A stretch of DNA of 8,149 nucleotides from assembly GCA_021106775.1 (NCBI GenBank), contig JAIOTL010000280.1:1-8149 (forward strand), written 5' to 3'. The DNA comes from Planctomycetota bacterium. GTDB taxonomy: Bacteria > Planctomycetota > UBA8742 > SKZP01 > JAIOTL01. Below, piece after piece: positions 1 to 7,180 of the stretch. Every line of letters starts with the position of its first letter. Within the stretch, counting starts at the first letter, position 1. Position numbers and translations under genes: made by a program. The notes below the pieces were generated by a model. The model saw nothing but the letters and a program-made list of their open reading frames with translations, was not told the origin of the DNA and did no database searches.

Positions 1-6
1 GGAAAT

Positions 7-2331
7 ATGAAGCAAATTGATATTGGAAAAGCAATTCAGGTTTTTCGCAAGAATTTTAAGAATTTTAGCGATGAAATTGTCGGTACTTTCATTAAAATTT
101 CTCAAAAGATTGTGGATATTGATGCGTTAGCGAATGATTCCAAGCGAATATGCCTGCAACTGCTTATCTTAGAGATTGTACGAGAATTTGAAATCGTCGA
201 AAAAGCATCAGCAATAACCTATATAGATTTTTTTACAACACAGGATTATTGGTGCTTACAGGATTTAGGGCAAAAAAATAATCTTCTCAGTGCGATTGAT
301 TTTAATCCCAAGAGTTTTCTCAAAATTGTAAAAAACATGCGAAAATGCCTGATGGTTTCTAACTTTGCGACAATTCAGGATGTGATTTATCTGCTGATAT
401 ACTGTTTCGAGTCAATCATCGAATTATCGTTTGTGCAAGGTGATAATAACGCTGAGGGATTGAAGGTTGGTGTTTCGGACAGCAGAAAGAAGTCGGGTGC
501 ATTTTTCACGCCGAAATCGCTGGTGAAATATACCGTAAAAACTGCATTTGACAGGTTTTTTCAAAAACCTTCGCAAAATGTGAGTGAGTTGAGGATTTGC
601 GACCCAGCACTTGGTGGTGGGTTGTTTCTTTTGGAGGCTGCGAATTCTCTGGCACAGAAGTTTTGTACTACAAAGGATAAAAGCAAGTTTTTTAAAAAAT
701 TGTGTGAAAACAACTTTTATGGGGTTGACACAAATCCTCTGGCTGTTGAGATTTCAGTGATTTCGCTAAAATTACTATGCAATCCTCAAATACTTGATGA
801 AAACATGCTTACAGGCAGATTTAAGGTTGGAGATTCATTGAATGGCACGACAAATAAACGTCTTAACAATTTCAAAGCTGGAATAAATAAAGGGAAAATT
901 AAGCTTACAAAGACTGAGTCTGGTAAAAGAAAAAAATATACGCGAAAGCAACTTGACGATTGGTGTTCACTCTGGTTTCAAAATTTAATTAACAAGGATT
1001 TGTGCGATAAAATCAACAATTTCGCTGTATCACCGAAAGTGTCGAACAAAAGTTTGAAAAGAGAAAATATTTTTCATTGGGAGTTGGAGTTTCCTGAAAT
1101 ATTTACAGCAAATCGCAGTGGATTTGACGTGATTATCAGCAATCCGCCTTACCGGTCATATTATTCACGGCATTCAGGCAAAAATGCTGATGAAAGTGTG
1201 CATTTTGAACGATTTGCAGTAAGCAACTTGTCGGAGATTTGCGAAATCACGGCGGTAGCAGGCAGAATCAATAATTTTCTGCTTTTCATCGTCAAAGCAT
1301 CTGAATTGATGCGTGAAAACGGTGGAGTCTGTGCATTTGTGCTTCCAGACACGATTTTAATTAACGAAAGCTATGCAAGCATGCGTTTTGCATTGATTAA
1401 GGCAAAGTATTTGATTGAAGCTGCACAATTCACTAATCAGCAATTTCGAGGAGCTACCGTTGGAACATCTGTTCTTTGCTGGCAAAAAGCTTCAAACAAC
1501 GATGAAATCATACTTAAAAAGATTTCAGAGGATGCAAAAACACAAAAAATATCTGTAAATCAGACAACGGTTAAATATGCTAAGGTTCTTTCCAGACCGC
1601 ATCACAGTTTGCTTTATTCCTCACAAATACAGACCTTCGATTCGACGAAATATCTGAAGCTTGATGAAATCGCGTTTGTAAGAGACGGCATAAATCCTGG
1701 TAAACGAAAAATGCGCGAAAAACTAGTTACAACCGTGCAGGGAGAGAAAACACGCAAGCTAATCGAAGGCTGTAATATCAAAAGGTTCACGCTGACTTGG
1801 TCTGGCAAGTACATAATCTACGACGATGCTGAAATATCAACACAAGACAAGCTTGACGGTACATCGCTGCGTAAACAATGGATTTTCGACTCACCAAAAA
1901 TCGTTTACAGGCAGACTTCACCAGAAATTATTTCTACGGTGGATTTGCACAAGTTTTGCACACTTAATTCCGTACAGAACATAATTCTGCGCAAAAATGA
2001 CGAGGATTTACTTTTTGCTTTATGCGGTTACTTAAATTCGGAGTTTCTGCGTGAAATTTATCAATCCCAGACTGGCGAAACCCGCAAAACCTATCCGCAG
2101 GTTCATGTGTCAGCGGTGAAGATGCTGCTAATTCCAAGGTTTCTTATCGATTACCTTAATTTCATTCGCGAAATTGCTGAGATTTCACGAAAATTAACCA
2201 ATAATTCTTCAATGAATGCAAAAAATGTTAATCTAAAATCGGAAACAAAAGAGACTGAAAAAGTCGAAACGCTAGAACATTTAGCGCGCAAAATCGAAAT
2301 AATAATTAACGCAAAATTATCAGATTATTGA
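7..2331 (+). CDS. Eco57I/TaqI-like N6-adenine DNA methyltransferase (restriction-modification family), possibly 5'-partial
   Basis: Predicted to transfer a methyl group from S-adenosylmethionine to N6 of adenine at a specific DNA site. Visible motifs, in order: SGAFFTPKSLV (residues 163-173, the motif X region of this family), DPALGGGLFLLEA (199-211, SAM-binding motif I), YGVDTNP (238-244, motif II), HWELEFPE (357-364, typical of Eco57I-type enzymes) and NPPY (379-382, catalytic motif IV, preceded by FDVIIS). The C-terminal part, roughly 540-720, resembles a TaqI-like target-recognition domain: SPKIVYRQTS, then LNSVQNIIL, then LCGYLNSEFL. The first ~160 residues are mostly helical and show no clear PD-(D/E)xK nuclease signature, so the visible protein looks methylase-only, unlike single-chain type IIG enzymes of about 1,000 residues. 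The ATG at 7 has only GGA at 1-3 as a possible ribosome site, and the frame has no stop back to base 1, so the gene may begin upstream of the window. No restriction gene follows. Family assignment is firm; target site and partner nuclease are unknown. Confidence 0.93.
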   Translation: MKQIDIGKAIQVFRKNFKNFSDEIVGTFIKISQKIVDIDALANDSKRICLQLLILEIVREFEIVEKASAITYIDFFTTQDYWCLQDLGQKNNLLSAIDFNPKSFLKIVKNMRKCLMVSNFATIQDVIYLLIYCFESIIELSFVQGDNNAEGLKVGVSDSRKKSGAFFTPKSLVKYTVKTAFDRFFQKPSQNVSELRICDPALGGGLFLLEAANSLAQKFCTTKDKSKFFKKLCENNFYGVDTNPLAVEISVISLKLLCNPQILDENMLTGRFKVGDSLNGTTNKRLNNFKAGINKGKIKLTKTESGKRKKYTRKQLDDWCSLWFQNLINKDLCDKINNFAVSPKVSNKSLKRENIFHWELEFPEIFTANRSGFDVIISNPPYRSYYSRHSGKNADESVHFERFAVSNLSEICEITAVAGRINNFLLFIVKASELMRENGGVCAFVLPDTILINESYASMRFALIKAKYLIEAAQFTNQQFRGATVGTSVLCWQKASNNDEIILKKISEDAKTQKISVNQTTVKYAKVLSRPHHSLLYSSQIQTFDSTKYLKLDEIAFVRDGINPGKRKMREKLVTTVQGEKTRKLIEGCNIKRFTLTWSGKYIIYDDAEISTQDKLDGTSLRKQWIFDSPKIVYRQTSPEIISTVDLHKFCTLNSVQNIILRKNDEDLLFALCGYLNSEFLREIYQSQTGETRKTYPQVHVSAVKMLLIPRFLIDYLNFIREIAEISRKLTNNSSMNAKNVNLKSETKETEKVETLEHLARKIEIIINAKLSDY

Positions 2332-2336
2332 AGGTG
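2331..2336 (+). promoter_or_regulatory. Ribosome binding site deciding the start of the substrate-binding protein
   Basis: AAGGTG lies immediately after (and shares its first base with) the TGA stop of the methyltransferase, six bases before the ATG at 2343. It supports ATG 2343 over the in-frame TTG at 2328, which overlaps that stop. The arrangement suits re-initiation by ribosomes finishing the upstream gene. Confidence 0.6.
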
Positions 2337-2342
2337 CAGTTC

Positions 2343-5114
2343 ATGAAGGATTCTTTCTACGTTAAATTCGCTTTGTTATTCTCAATTTTAACGATATTCA
2401 CTATTTTGCCAATTTTTCCTGATAGTTACAAAGCAACCGCGCAAATCAGTAAAGATGATATCTTTCAGAGCATTGATAATCCTTACATAGAATATAATCC
2501 CGACAATGCAACGCTTTATATGTACACAGATGATTTGGAGGATTATATTGATCCCGCTGCTTCGTATTTTCGAGATTCACTCGATTTGATAGGCTGCACC
2601 TACGAACCTCCGCTGACATACCACTACCTGAAACGCCCATACCAACTTGTTCCTCTGACGGCAAAAAGAATGCCTGTTCCGCAATATTTTCGCGAAGTTT
2701 TTGAAAATTCAGATGATGGCAATAAGGATAAAAATGCTAAGTACGTGAAATGCACGCTTGAGGAGCTTTACACGGCAATTGACAAAGGAAGTCAATCTGG
2801 AAAAAATGTTCTGCCTAAAGATGATTTTGAAATCCCAGAAATTGAAAATGACACGAAAAACACAGGCAAAGTCAGAGTAAAATACCGCATTGAAATTACA
2901 CCCGGAATTTATTATTCACCTCATCCCTGTTTCGCCAAGGATAGTAATGGATTCATGTATCACAATGGCAAAGGACAAGGTCGATCGATTCCTGAAGATT
3001 TTGGATATTCGCTTTCAAGTCTTGATGATTTCCAGTATTTTGCTAGCAGAGAGCTTGTTGCAATGGATTATGTTTACGGTATTCGACGATTATTCAATCC
3101 ATCAGTAAATTGCCCGATATTGAATTCTTTGATGCTAAAGTATATTGAAGACGCTCAAACCTTTCACAATCAGCTAAAAAGTGCTTTAAATGTTGATTCA
3201 GATGATTCCCACTATTACGGCGAAGACGATGTTCTGCTTCCGTACTGCGACTACGATTTTGAAGGCGTGAAAGAGATTGACCGTTATACTTTTGAAATAA
3301 CGCTAAACAAACCTTATGATAATTTCAAATATTGGCTTGCAATGTACTTTTTCTCGCCGATTCCGTGGGAAGCAGATACGTTTTACAGCGAGATTCAGAG
3401 TAATGAATATAAACATTTCGGATTCGATTCTCATCCAGTTGGAACCGGTCCTTATACGATTAGAAATTGGTCGAGATATGGTGATTGGGGAATGGACAAA
3501 TATAACGGTAAATTTCCAGTATCGAATGCTAATTTTATTATCAAATCCGATGTAAATCCTAATTTTAATCTGCTTGCACATGGTTCTGGCGATAAACCCC
3601 CTTTTTTCAACAGCGAAACAGGTTATGGAGTGGATAAAAACAAAAACGGTATTGTTGATTCGAATGAACTTGCGTTTTACGACTTGAACAAAAACGGCAA
3701 ATACGATGGAATCGAGAATGGTGAGGGTTTTTATTTTGAAGATTTAAATAACAATGAAAAGCACGATAAATCGGAGAAATGGTACGAACTGCCAGCATCA
3801 TACCGTACTATTTACCCGCAAAAAGGTATGCCTGATACCACAAACGCAGATTTAAGCAAGATTCTTGAAATCCGAGAAAAACAGAAAAAGTATTTAATAG
3901 AAAAAAACATGCTTGCATACTCACAAATGCAGGAAAAAGCTGAGATAGAACTCGAATCACTGAAAAAAATAAACGTTGACACATCAAAAATAGGCGATGT
4001 TGCACTTGGCAACCTTCTTGATGCTTCTCGTAGACTTCCCCTAATCAAAAGCATTGTACGCAGCAAAACATACACACAAATATACACACTTTCGTTTTTG
4101 GCAAACGGATATTTTGATATGTACGAACCTCGAAGTTCCACTCAGCGATATATGCTTGCGAAGTTCGGAAAGGATATTTATTTACAGGACCAATGGATAA
4201 AAACTGGATTGAAGTTTGAATCTGAAGTGCTGTTGAATATCGCATACTGGGGAGTAAATATGCTTGATGGGGCTATTGGCTTAAATAACTCCAACTCGAA
4301 GCAAGCATCAGATAATAAGAGAAAAATTCGACAAGCTATTGCAATTGCGTTTGATTTGGAAGAATGGATTCGGAAATTCGGTTTCGGTGAGAAAATATCG
4401 AAGTGTTTCATCCCGGGTGGGCTTTACAATGAAAAACAATTCAACAAAATCAATCCAAACCTATGGGTTTACAAAAAAGGTTTCGACGGAAACTATAATC
4501 GAAGGTCAATTGAGGAAGCGAAAAAATTAATGACTGAAGCGGGATTTCCGAATGGCAGAAACAGCGACGATGAACAGCTTGTTATCAAAATTGACAGCGA
4601 ATTGTTCTACGATAATCCTGATGAAATGGAATGGTTTGTACGTCAATTTGCAAAAATAGGCATAAAGCTTGATGCAGAAAACAGAATGTCCATAGAAGAT
4701 ATACTCAAAGCAGAATATCAACTATTTTTTACAGGTTGGAATGCTGATTATCCTGAATCCGAGAACTTTGCATTGCTTTTTTATGGACCGAATCATGAAT
4801 CTCTTGTAGCAAATAAACGGGGTGGAATGAACAGAGCGAATTATATGAATAACCACTATGATGCTCTCTATGAGCGTATGATACGTACATCGGATCCTGA
4901 TGAAAAATATATAATAACCAGACAAATGAATGAGCAGATTAATTTCGATTCACCCGTATTCGGCATTGTCAATCAGGTTCGCAACGTAACCAGATTTCCA
5001 TGGATGATAAATTATAAGTCATTTACAATTGCAAACAGACAAATCGCATATCTTCGCATTGACACTGAGAAAAGAAAAAAACAGCTTGAAAAGATAAAAT
5101 CATTGTACGACTGA
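2343..5114 (+). CDS. ABC-transporter substrate-binding protein, family 5 (DppA/OppA-like), with calcium-loop insertion
   Basis: Exported solute-binding protein of the peptide/nickel/oligopeptide class (SBP_bac_5), 923 residues from ATG 2343; the family is usually about 500-650. Residues 1-34 form a signal peptide: short N-terminus, hydrophobic stretch 9-25, then A31-T-A33 as a likely signal peptidase I site. There is no lipobox cysteine. Family landmarks are EPPLTYHYLKRPYQLVPLTA (89-108), YRIEITPGIYY (181-191), MDYVYGIRRLF (241-251), YTFEITLNKPY (315-325), HPVGTGPY (364-371), RQAIAIAFDLEEWI (663-676), FTGWNADYPESEN (796-808) and YGPN (814-817). The excess length lies mainly between about 395 and 560. 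It holds three EF-hand-type loops (431-478) and a charged helical stretch (about 501-543). The stop of the methyltransferase lies 11 bases upstream of the ATG. No permease (DppB/C) or ATPase (DppD/F) genes follow, so its transporter must be encoded elsewhere, or the protein has another role. Ligand not predictable from sequence alone. Confidence 0.92.
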   Translation: MKDSFYVKFALLFSILTIFTILPIFPDSYKATAQISKDDIFQSIDNPYIEYNPDNATLYMYTDDLEDYIDPAASYFRDSLDLIGCTYEPPLTYHYLKRPYQLVPLTAKRMPVPQYFREVFENSDDGNKDKNAKYVKCTLEELYTAIDKGSQSGKNVLPKDDFEIPEIENDTKNTGKVRVKYRIEITPGIYYSPHPCFAKDSNGFMYHNGKGQGRSIPEDFGYSLSSLDDFQYFASRELVAMDYVYGIRRLFNPSVNCPILNSLMLKYIEDAQTFHNQLKSALNVDSDDSHYYGEDDVLLPYCDYDFEGVKEIDRYTFEITLNKPYDNFKYWLAMYFFSPIPWEADTFYSEIQSNEYKHFGFDSHPVGTGPYTIRNWSRYGDWGMDKYNGKFPVSNANFIIKSDVNPNFNLLAHGSGDKPPFFNSETGYGVDKNKNGIVDSNELAFYDLNKNGKYDGIENGEGFYFEDLNNNEKHDKSEKWYELPASYRTIYPQKGMPDTTNADLSKILEIREKQKKYLIEKNMLAYSQMQEKAEIELESLKKINVDTSKIGDVALGNLLDASRRLPLIKSIVRSKTYTQIYTLSFLANGYFDMYEPRSSTQRYMLAKFGKDIYLQDQWIKTGLKFESEVLLNIAYWGVNMLDGAIGLNNSNSKQASDNKRKIRQAIAIAFDLEEWIRKFGFGEKISKCFIPGGLYNEKQFNKINPNLWVYKKGFDGNYNRRSIEEAKKLMTEAGFPNGRNSDDEQLVIKIDSELFYDNPDEMEWFVRQFAKIGIKLDAENRMSIEDILKAEYQLFFTGWNADYPESENFALLFYGPNHESLVANKRGGMNRANYMNNHYDALYERMIRTSDPDEKYIITRQMNEQINFDSPVFGIVNQVRNVTRFPWMINYKSFTIANRQIAYLRIDTEKRKKQLEKIKSLYD
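3633..3776 (+). other. Three tandem EF-hand-type calcium-binding loops inside the substrate-binding protein
   Basis: This segment encodes residues 431-478 of the binding protein. It holds three 12-residue loops matching the pattern D-x-N-x-N-(G/E)-x-x-D-x-x-E: DKNKNGIVDSNE (431-442), DLNKNGKYDGIE (447-458) and DLNNNEKHDKSE (467-478). Each has the acidic or amide residues at loop positions 1, 3, 5, 9 and 12 that coordinate Ca2+ in EF hands and dockerin-like repeats. The third has E instead of G at position 6, which may weaken it. The loops start 16 and 20 residues apart, too close for full helix-loop-helix EF hands, so a compact DxDxDG-type calcium-stabilised module is more likely. Calcium binding is inferred from the pattern. 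Confidence 0.75.
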
Positions 5115-5120
5115 TAATGC

Positions 5121-5148
5121 TTTATAGATTCATATTTTGTGTTATATT
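5121..5148 (+). promoter_or_regulatory. Possible promoter of the potassium channel gene
   Basis: TTTATA (5121-5126) and TATATT (5143-5148) are 16 bases apart and resemble sigma70-type -35 (4 of 6 matches) and -10 (5 of 6) boxes, in the 92-base gap before the channel gene. The region is very AT-rich, so chance matches are likely, and the organism's promoter consensus is unknown. Confidence 0.22.
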
Positions 5149-5206
5149 ATTAATTCGAGATTGATGAAATTATTAAAGGTGTCTGTTTTAATATAAGTGG
5201 CAAATT

Positions 5207-6442
5207 ATGCTTGATAAAAAAGAGAGTTTGGCTTCAAAGAAGATGACTCAGCGGATTATGATGCCAATTAAGAAAACCGAAGAGTTTATCAAATCTGTAA
5301 AACAACCTGTTAAGCGTGCGGATGAGCCTGCAAGCATTGAAAAATCAGCGTATAAGAACATTTATTTTCTTGATTTTATGAAACTCGACATATTCAAAGC
5401 ACTTTTGAAGGTGCTGTTTATCTGGTTTATCGGCGCAATCGGATTTTACATACTCACAATTGCATTCGCTAATAACGAGATGTTGAAAAGTTTCGATTTT
5501 CTAAGCGCAATCTACGAAGCGACAATCTCGCTTACAACAGTCGGTTATAGCGACGTTATAAACTTCCTGGAATTCGACGAGCCGGGACGAACAATAGGAG
5601 TTATATATACTATTGTATATCTAATTGTTGCTTACTCCATTGTTGTATGGGCATCTGCGACGGTTATTAGCTATTTGGTCGAAGGAACTTTGTCAGAATA
5701 TTTATCGAGGCGAAAAATGCTAAAAAAATTACTGGATATCAAAGACCATTACATTCTCGCAGGTATCGGAAGCCGAGGTGCGATTATTGCGCATGAACTT
5801 TTCGTTACAAATAATCATTTCGTGGTAATTGACCTAAACCGCGAGAACATTCTTAACGGGCTGGCAACTTTACCAAAGGATGAGATTCACTTTATAATTG
5901 GTGATGCAACTGATGACGAAGTTTTACTTGCTGCCGGTGTTAAAAATGCCAAAGGGCTTATCGCAAACCTTAGCAATGACCAAAACAACCTGTTTATCAC
6001 GCTTACCGCCAAGGAACTGAACCCTGACATGCGCGTTATCACTGTTTGCGATAATCCGAAAAGCGAGACGAAGCTACGAAAGGTCGGTGCGGACGGAGTG
6101 ATTCAAACAAATTATATCGGTGCAATGCGCATCGCATCCGAGATGATTCGCCCGACGGTAACAGGATTTTTGGACAAGATTTTAAGGGACCAACGCGGTG
6201 TTCATCGCGTGGCAGAGATTACGATTCCAAAAGATTCACCGATTGCCAATAAAAAACTTGCTGAGAGCGACATCTACAGAAAAACCGGCTTACATATCGT
6301 TGCATATGCACGTTCACAGAAATCTGAATACGTTTTCAATCCCGGCGGTGATTTGATGCTTAATCCGGGAGGAATTTTCATCGTCATCGGCATGGTGCAT
6401 CAGGTTGAAAAACTCCACGATTTCGTCCACCACGGCAAATAA
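5207..6442 (+). CDS. Two-transmembrane potassium channel subunit with RCK (TrkA-N/TrkA-C) domains
   Basis: Inner-membrane K+ channel subunit of the MthK/Kch-like class, expected to act as a tetramer gated by ligand binding to cytoplasmic RCK domains. Layout over 411 residues: basic N-terminal tail (1-62), first membrane helix (about 64-88), pore helix (95-110), selectivity filter T111-V-G-Y-S-D116 (the usual TVGYGD with S for G), second membrane helix (about 129-157), then an RCK domain with Rossmann motif GIGSRG (186-191) and the acidic end of strand 2 in VVIDLN (206-211). The C-terminal RCK_C/TrkA-C domain spans about 334-411 (VAEITIPKDSPIANKKL onward). The length and order match family members. 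The start is ATG 5207 with a weak AAGTGG (5195-5200) six bases upstream; an in-frame ATG at 5243 (residue 13) is an alternative that leaves the channel core intact. The ligand (Ca2+, nucleotide or other) cannot be told from sequence. No Trk/Ktr membrane partner is present or needed. Confidence 0.94.
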   Translation: MLDKKESLASKKMTQRIMMPIKKTEEFIKSVKQPVKRADEPASIEKSAYKNIYFLDFMKLDIFKALLKVLFIWFIGAIGFYILTIAFANNEMLKSFDFLSAIYEATISLTTVGYSDVINFLEFDEPGRTIGVIYTIVYLIVAYSIVVWASATVISYLVEGTLSEYLSRRKMLKKLLDIKDHYILAGIGSRGAIIAHELFVTNNHFVVIDLNRENILNGLATLPKDEIHFIIGDATDDEVLLAAGVKNAKGLIANLSNDQNNLFITLTAKELNPDMRVITVCDNPKSETKLRKVGADGVIQTNYIGAMRIASEMIRPTVTGFLDKILRDQRGVHRVAEITIPKDSPIANKKLAESDIYRKTGLHIVAYARSQKSEYVFNPGGDLMLNPGGIFIVIGMVHQVEKLHDFVHHGK

Positions 6443-6443
6443 A

Positions 6444-6467
6444 ACAAACAATAAATATATTGTTTGT
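6444..6467. terminator. AT-rich perfect hairpin after the channel gene, possible terminator
   Basis: Perfect inverted repeat just after the channel stop codon: ACAAACAATA (6444-6453), loop AATA (6454-6457), TATTGTTTGT (6458-6467). The stem is 10 bp but has few G-C pairs. On the + strand no T-tract follows it. Read on the - strand, the hairpin is followed by TTTATTT, so as an intrinsic terminator it looks better for leftward transcription. It could instead be a binding site for a dimeric regulator upstream of the next gene. Confidence 0.35.
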
Positions 6468-6489
6468 AAAGATGTAATACGATGAGGAA

Positions 6490-6517
6490 TTTATACAGAC
6501 TTGAAAAATATTAAAAT
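6490..6517 (+). promoter_or_regulatory. Possible promoter of the DUF4145 gene
   Basis: TTTATA (6490-6495) and TAAAAT (6512-6517) are spaced 16 bases apart, matching sigma70-type boxes at 4 of 6 and 5 of 6 positions. The implied transcript would start shortly before the ribosome site at 6529. The whole gap is AT-rich, so this is weak. Confidence 0.22.
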
Positions 6518-6528
6518 TTAAAAAATAT

Positions 6529-6533
6529 GGGAG
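6529..6533 (+). promoter_or_regulatory. Ribosome binding site of the DUF4145 gene
   Basis: GGGAG, six bases before the ATG at 6540, is the clearest Shine-Dalgarno match in the window and fixes this start. Confidence 0.65.
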
Positions 6534-6539
6534 TTTAAA

Positions 6540-7160
6540 ATGGAAAAATTAAAACGAATTGAATGTCCAAATTGTCAAACCTTTGTTAGTGCGAACATAC
6601 TTTGTAAAAAAGAGTTCTTTGAAGATGAAACAGGTGCTTCATATTGTATATATTTTCTTGAATGCCCTATTTGCTCTGAAACAATGATTGGCTCTTCTGC
6701 TTACATTCAAATTGATTATAACGAATGGGAATTCGATGATCCAACAAGGTTATGGCCAAATCAAGAGAAATCTTTGGATCTGAGTATACCTCAGAATGTA
6801 AAAGCTTCAATTATTGAAGCTAATAAATGTTTTAATGCAAAAGCGCATTCCGCATGTGCAGTTATGTGTGGTAGAGCTCTTGAAGTAATATGTAAGGAAA
6901 ATAAAACTAAAAGCTGGACATTGGGTAAAGGTCTCAAAGAGTTAAAAGATAATGGTGTTATCGATGAACGTTTATATGATTGGGGTAATGCACTTAGAGT
7001 ACTGAGAAATGATGGTGCACATGCAACCGATGTTGAAATATCTAAAGAAGATGCAAGAGATGTATTAGATTTTATACTTGCTATATGTGAATTTATTTAT
7101 GTTCTTACGGATAAATACGAAAAATTTAGGGAACGTGAAATAAAAAGAAAAATATCTTAA
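6540..7160 (+). CDS. Zinc-ribbon plus DUF4145 protein with a HEPN-like R-N-x3-H motif
   Basis: A 206-residue soluble protein. The N-terminus has two CPxC knuckles, C9-P-N-C12 and C42-P-I-C45, typical of a zinc ribbon (further cysteines C22 and C36). The C-terminal part (about 85-190) matches DUF4145: IIEANKCFN (91-99), then CAVMCGRALEVIC (106-118), with R112-A-L-E115, then LRVLRNDGAHA (152-162). DUF4145 domains occur alone and attached to type I restriction subunits. R156-N157-x3-H161 fits the R-x4-6-H signature of HEPN ribonucleases, with the usual polar residue after R. RNase activity is therefore a reasonable inference but not shown. The gene has its own good ribosome site and a 97-base gap upstream, so it is probably a separate unit. 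It looks more AT-rich than its neighbours (16 G+C in the 60 bases at 7081-7140 against 30 of 60 at 6001-6060 in the channel gene), consistent with separate acquisition. Role unknown; defence-related or toxin-like function possible. Confidence 0.85.
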   Translation: MEKLKRIECPNCQTFVSANILCKKEFFEDETGASYCIYFLECPICSETMIGSSAYIQIDYNEWEFDDPTRLWPNQEKSLDLSIPQNVKASIIEANKCFNAKAHSACAVMCGRALEVICKENKTKSWTLGKGLKELKDNGVIDERLYDWGNALRVLRNDGAHATDVEISKEDARDVLDFILAICEFIYVLTDKYEKFREREIKRKIS

Positions 7161-7164
7161 AAAC

Positions 7165-7180
7165 CTTAGTGTTCTTAGTG
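7165..7180. repeat. Short tandem direct repeat CTTAGTG, twice
   Basis: CTTAGTG occurs at 7165-7171 and 7174-7180, separated by TT, a 9-base period, five bases after the DUF4145 stop codon and continuing as GGCAAAA. It does not form a hairpin. It may be a short remnant of a dispersed intergenic repeat, or chance. Confidence 0.4.

Noticed and set aside
7..490. N-terminal nuclease domain of a type IIG restriction enzyme
   Set aside because: No PD...(D/E)xK pattern could be identified in the residues before motif X; the region reads as a helical methylase N-terminus.
2328..2342. TTG at 2328 as the start of the substrate-binding protein
   Set aside because: It overlaps the upstream stop and lacks a ribosome site at proper distance; ATG 2343 has AAGGTG six bases upstream and begins a normal signal peptide.
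3633..3776. A true dockerin domain implying a cellulosome
   Set aside because: There are three unevenly spaced loops inside another domain, not two 22-residue dockerin repeats at a terminus, and no cohesin or glycoside hydrolase is present.
3303..4411. Several minus-strand open frames of 64-109 codons inside the binding-protein gene
   Set aside because: They lie wholly antisense to a gene with strong family motifs, show no recognisable domains, and lack ribosome sites; they are by-products of the real frame.
5115..5206. A small gene or RNA in the gap between the binding protein and the channel
   Set aside because: The 92 bases are AT-rich with no open frame having a ribosome site and no stable hairpin that I can see.
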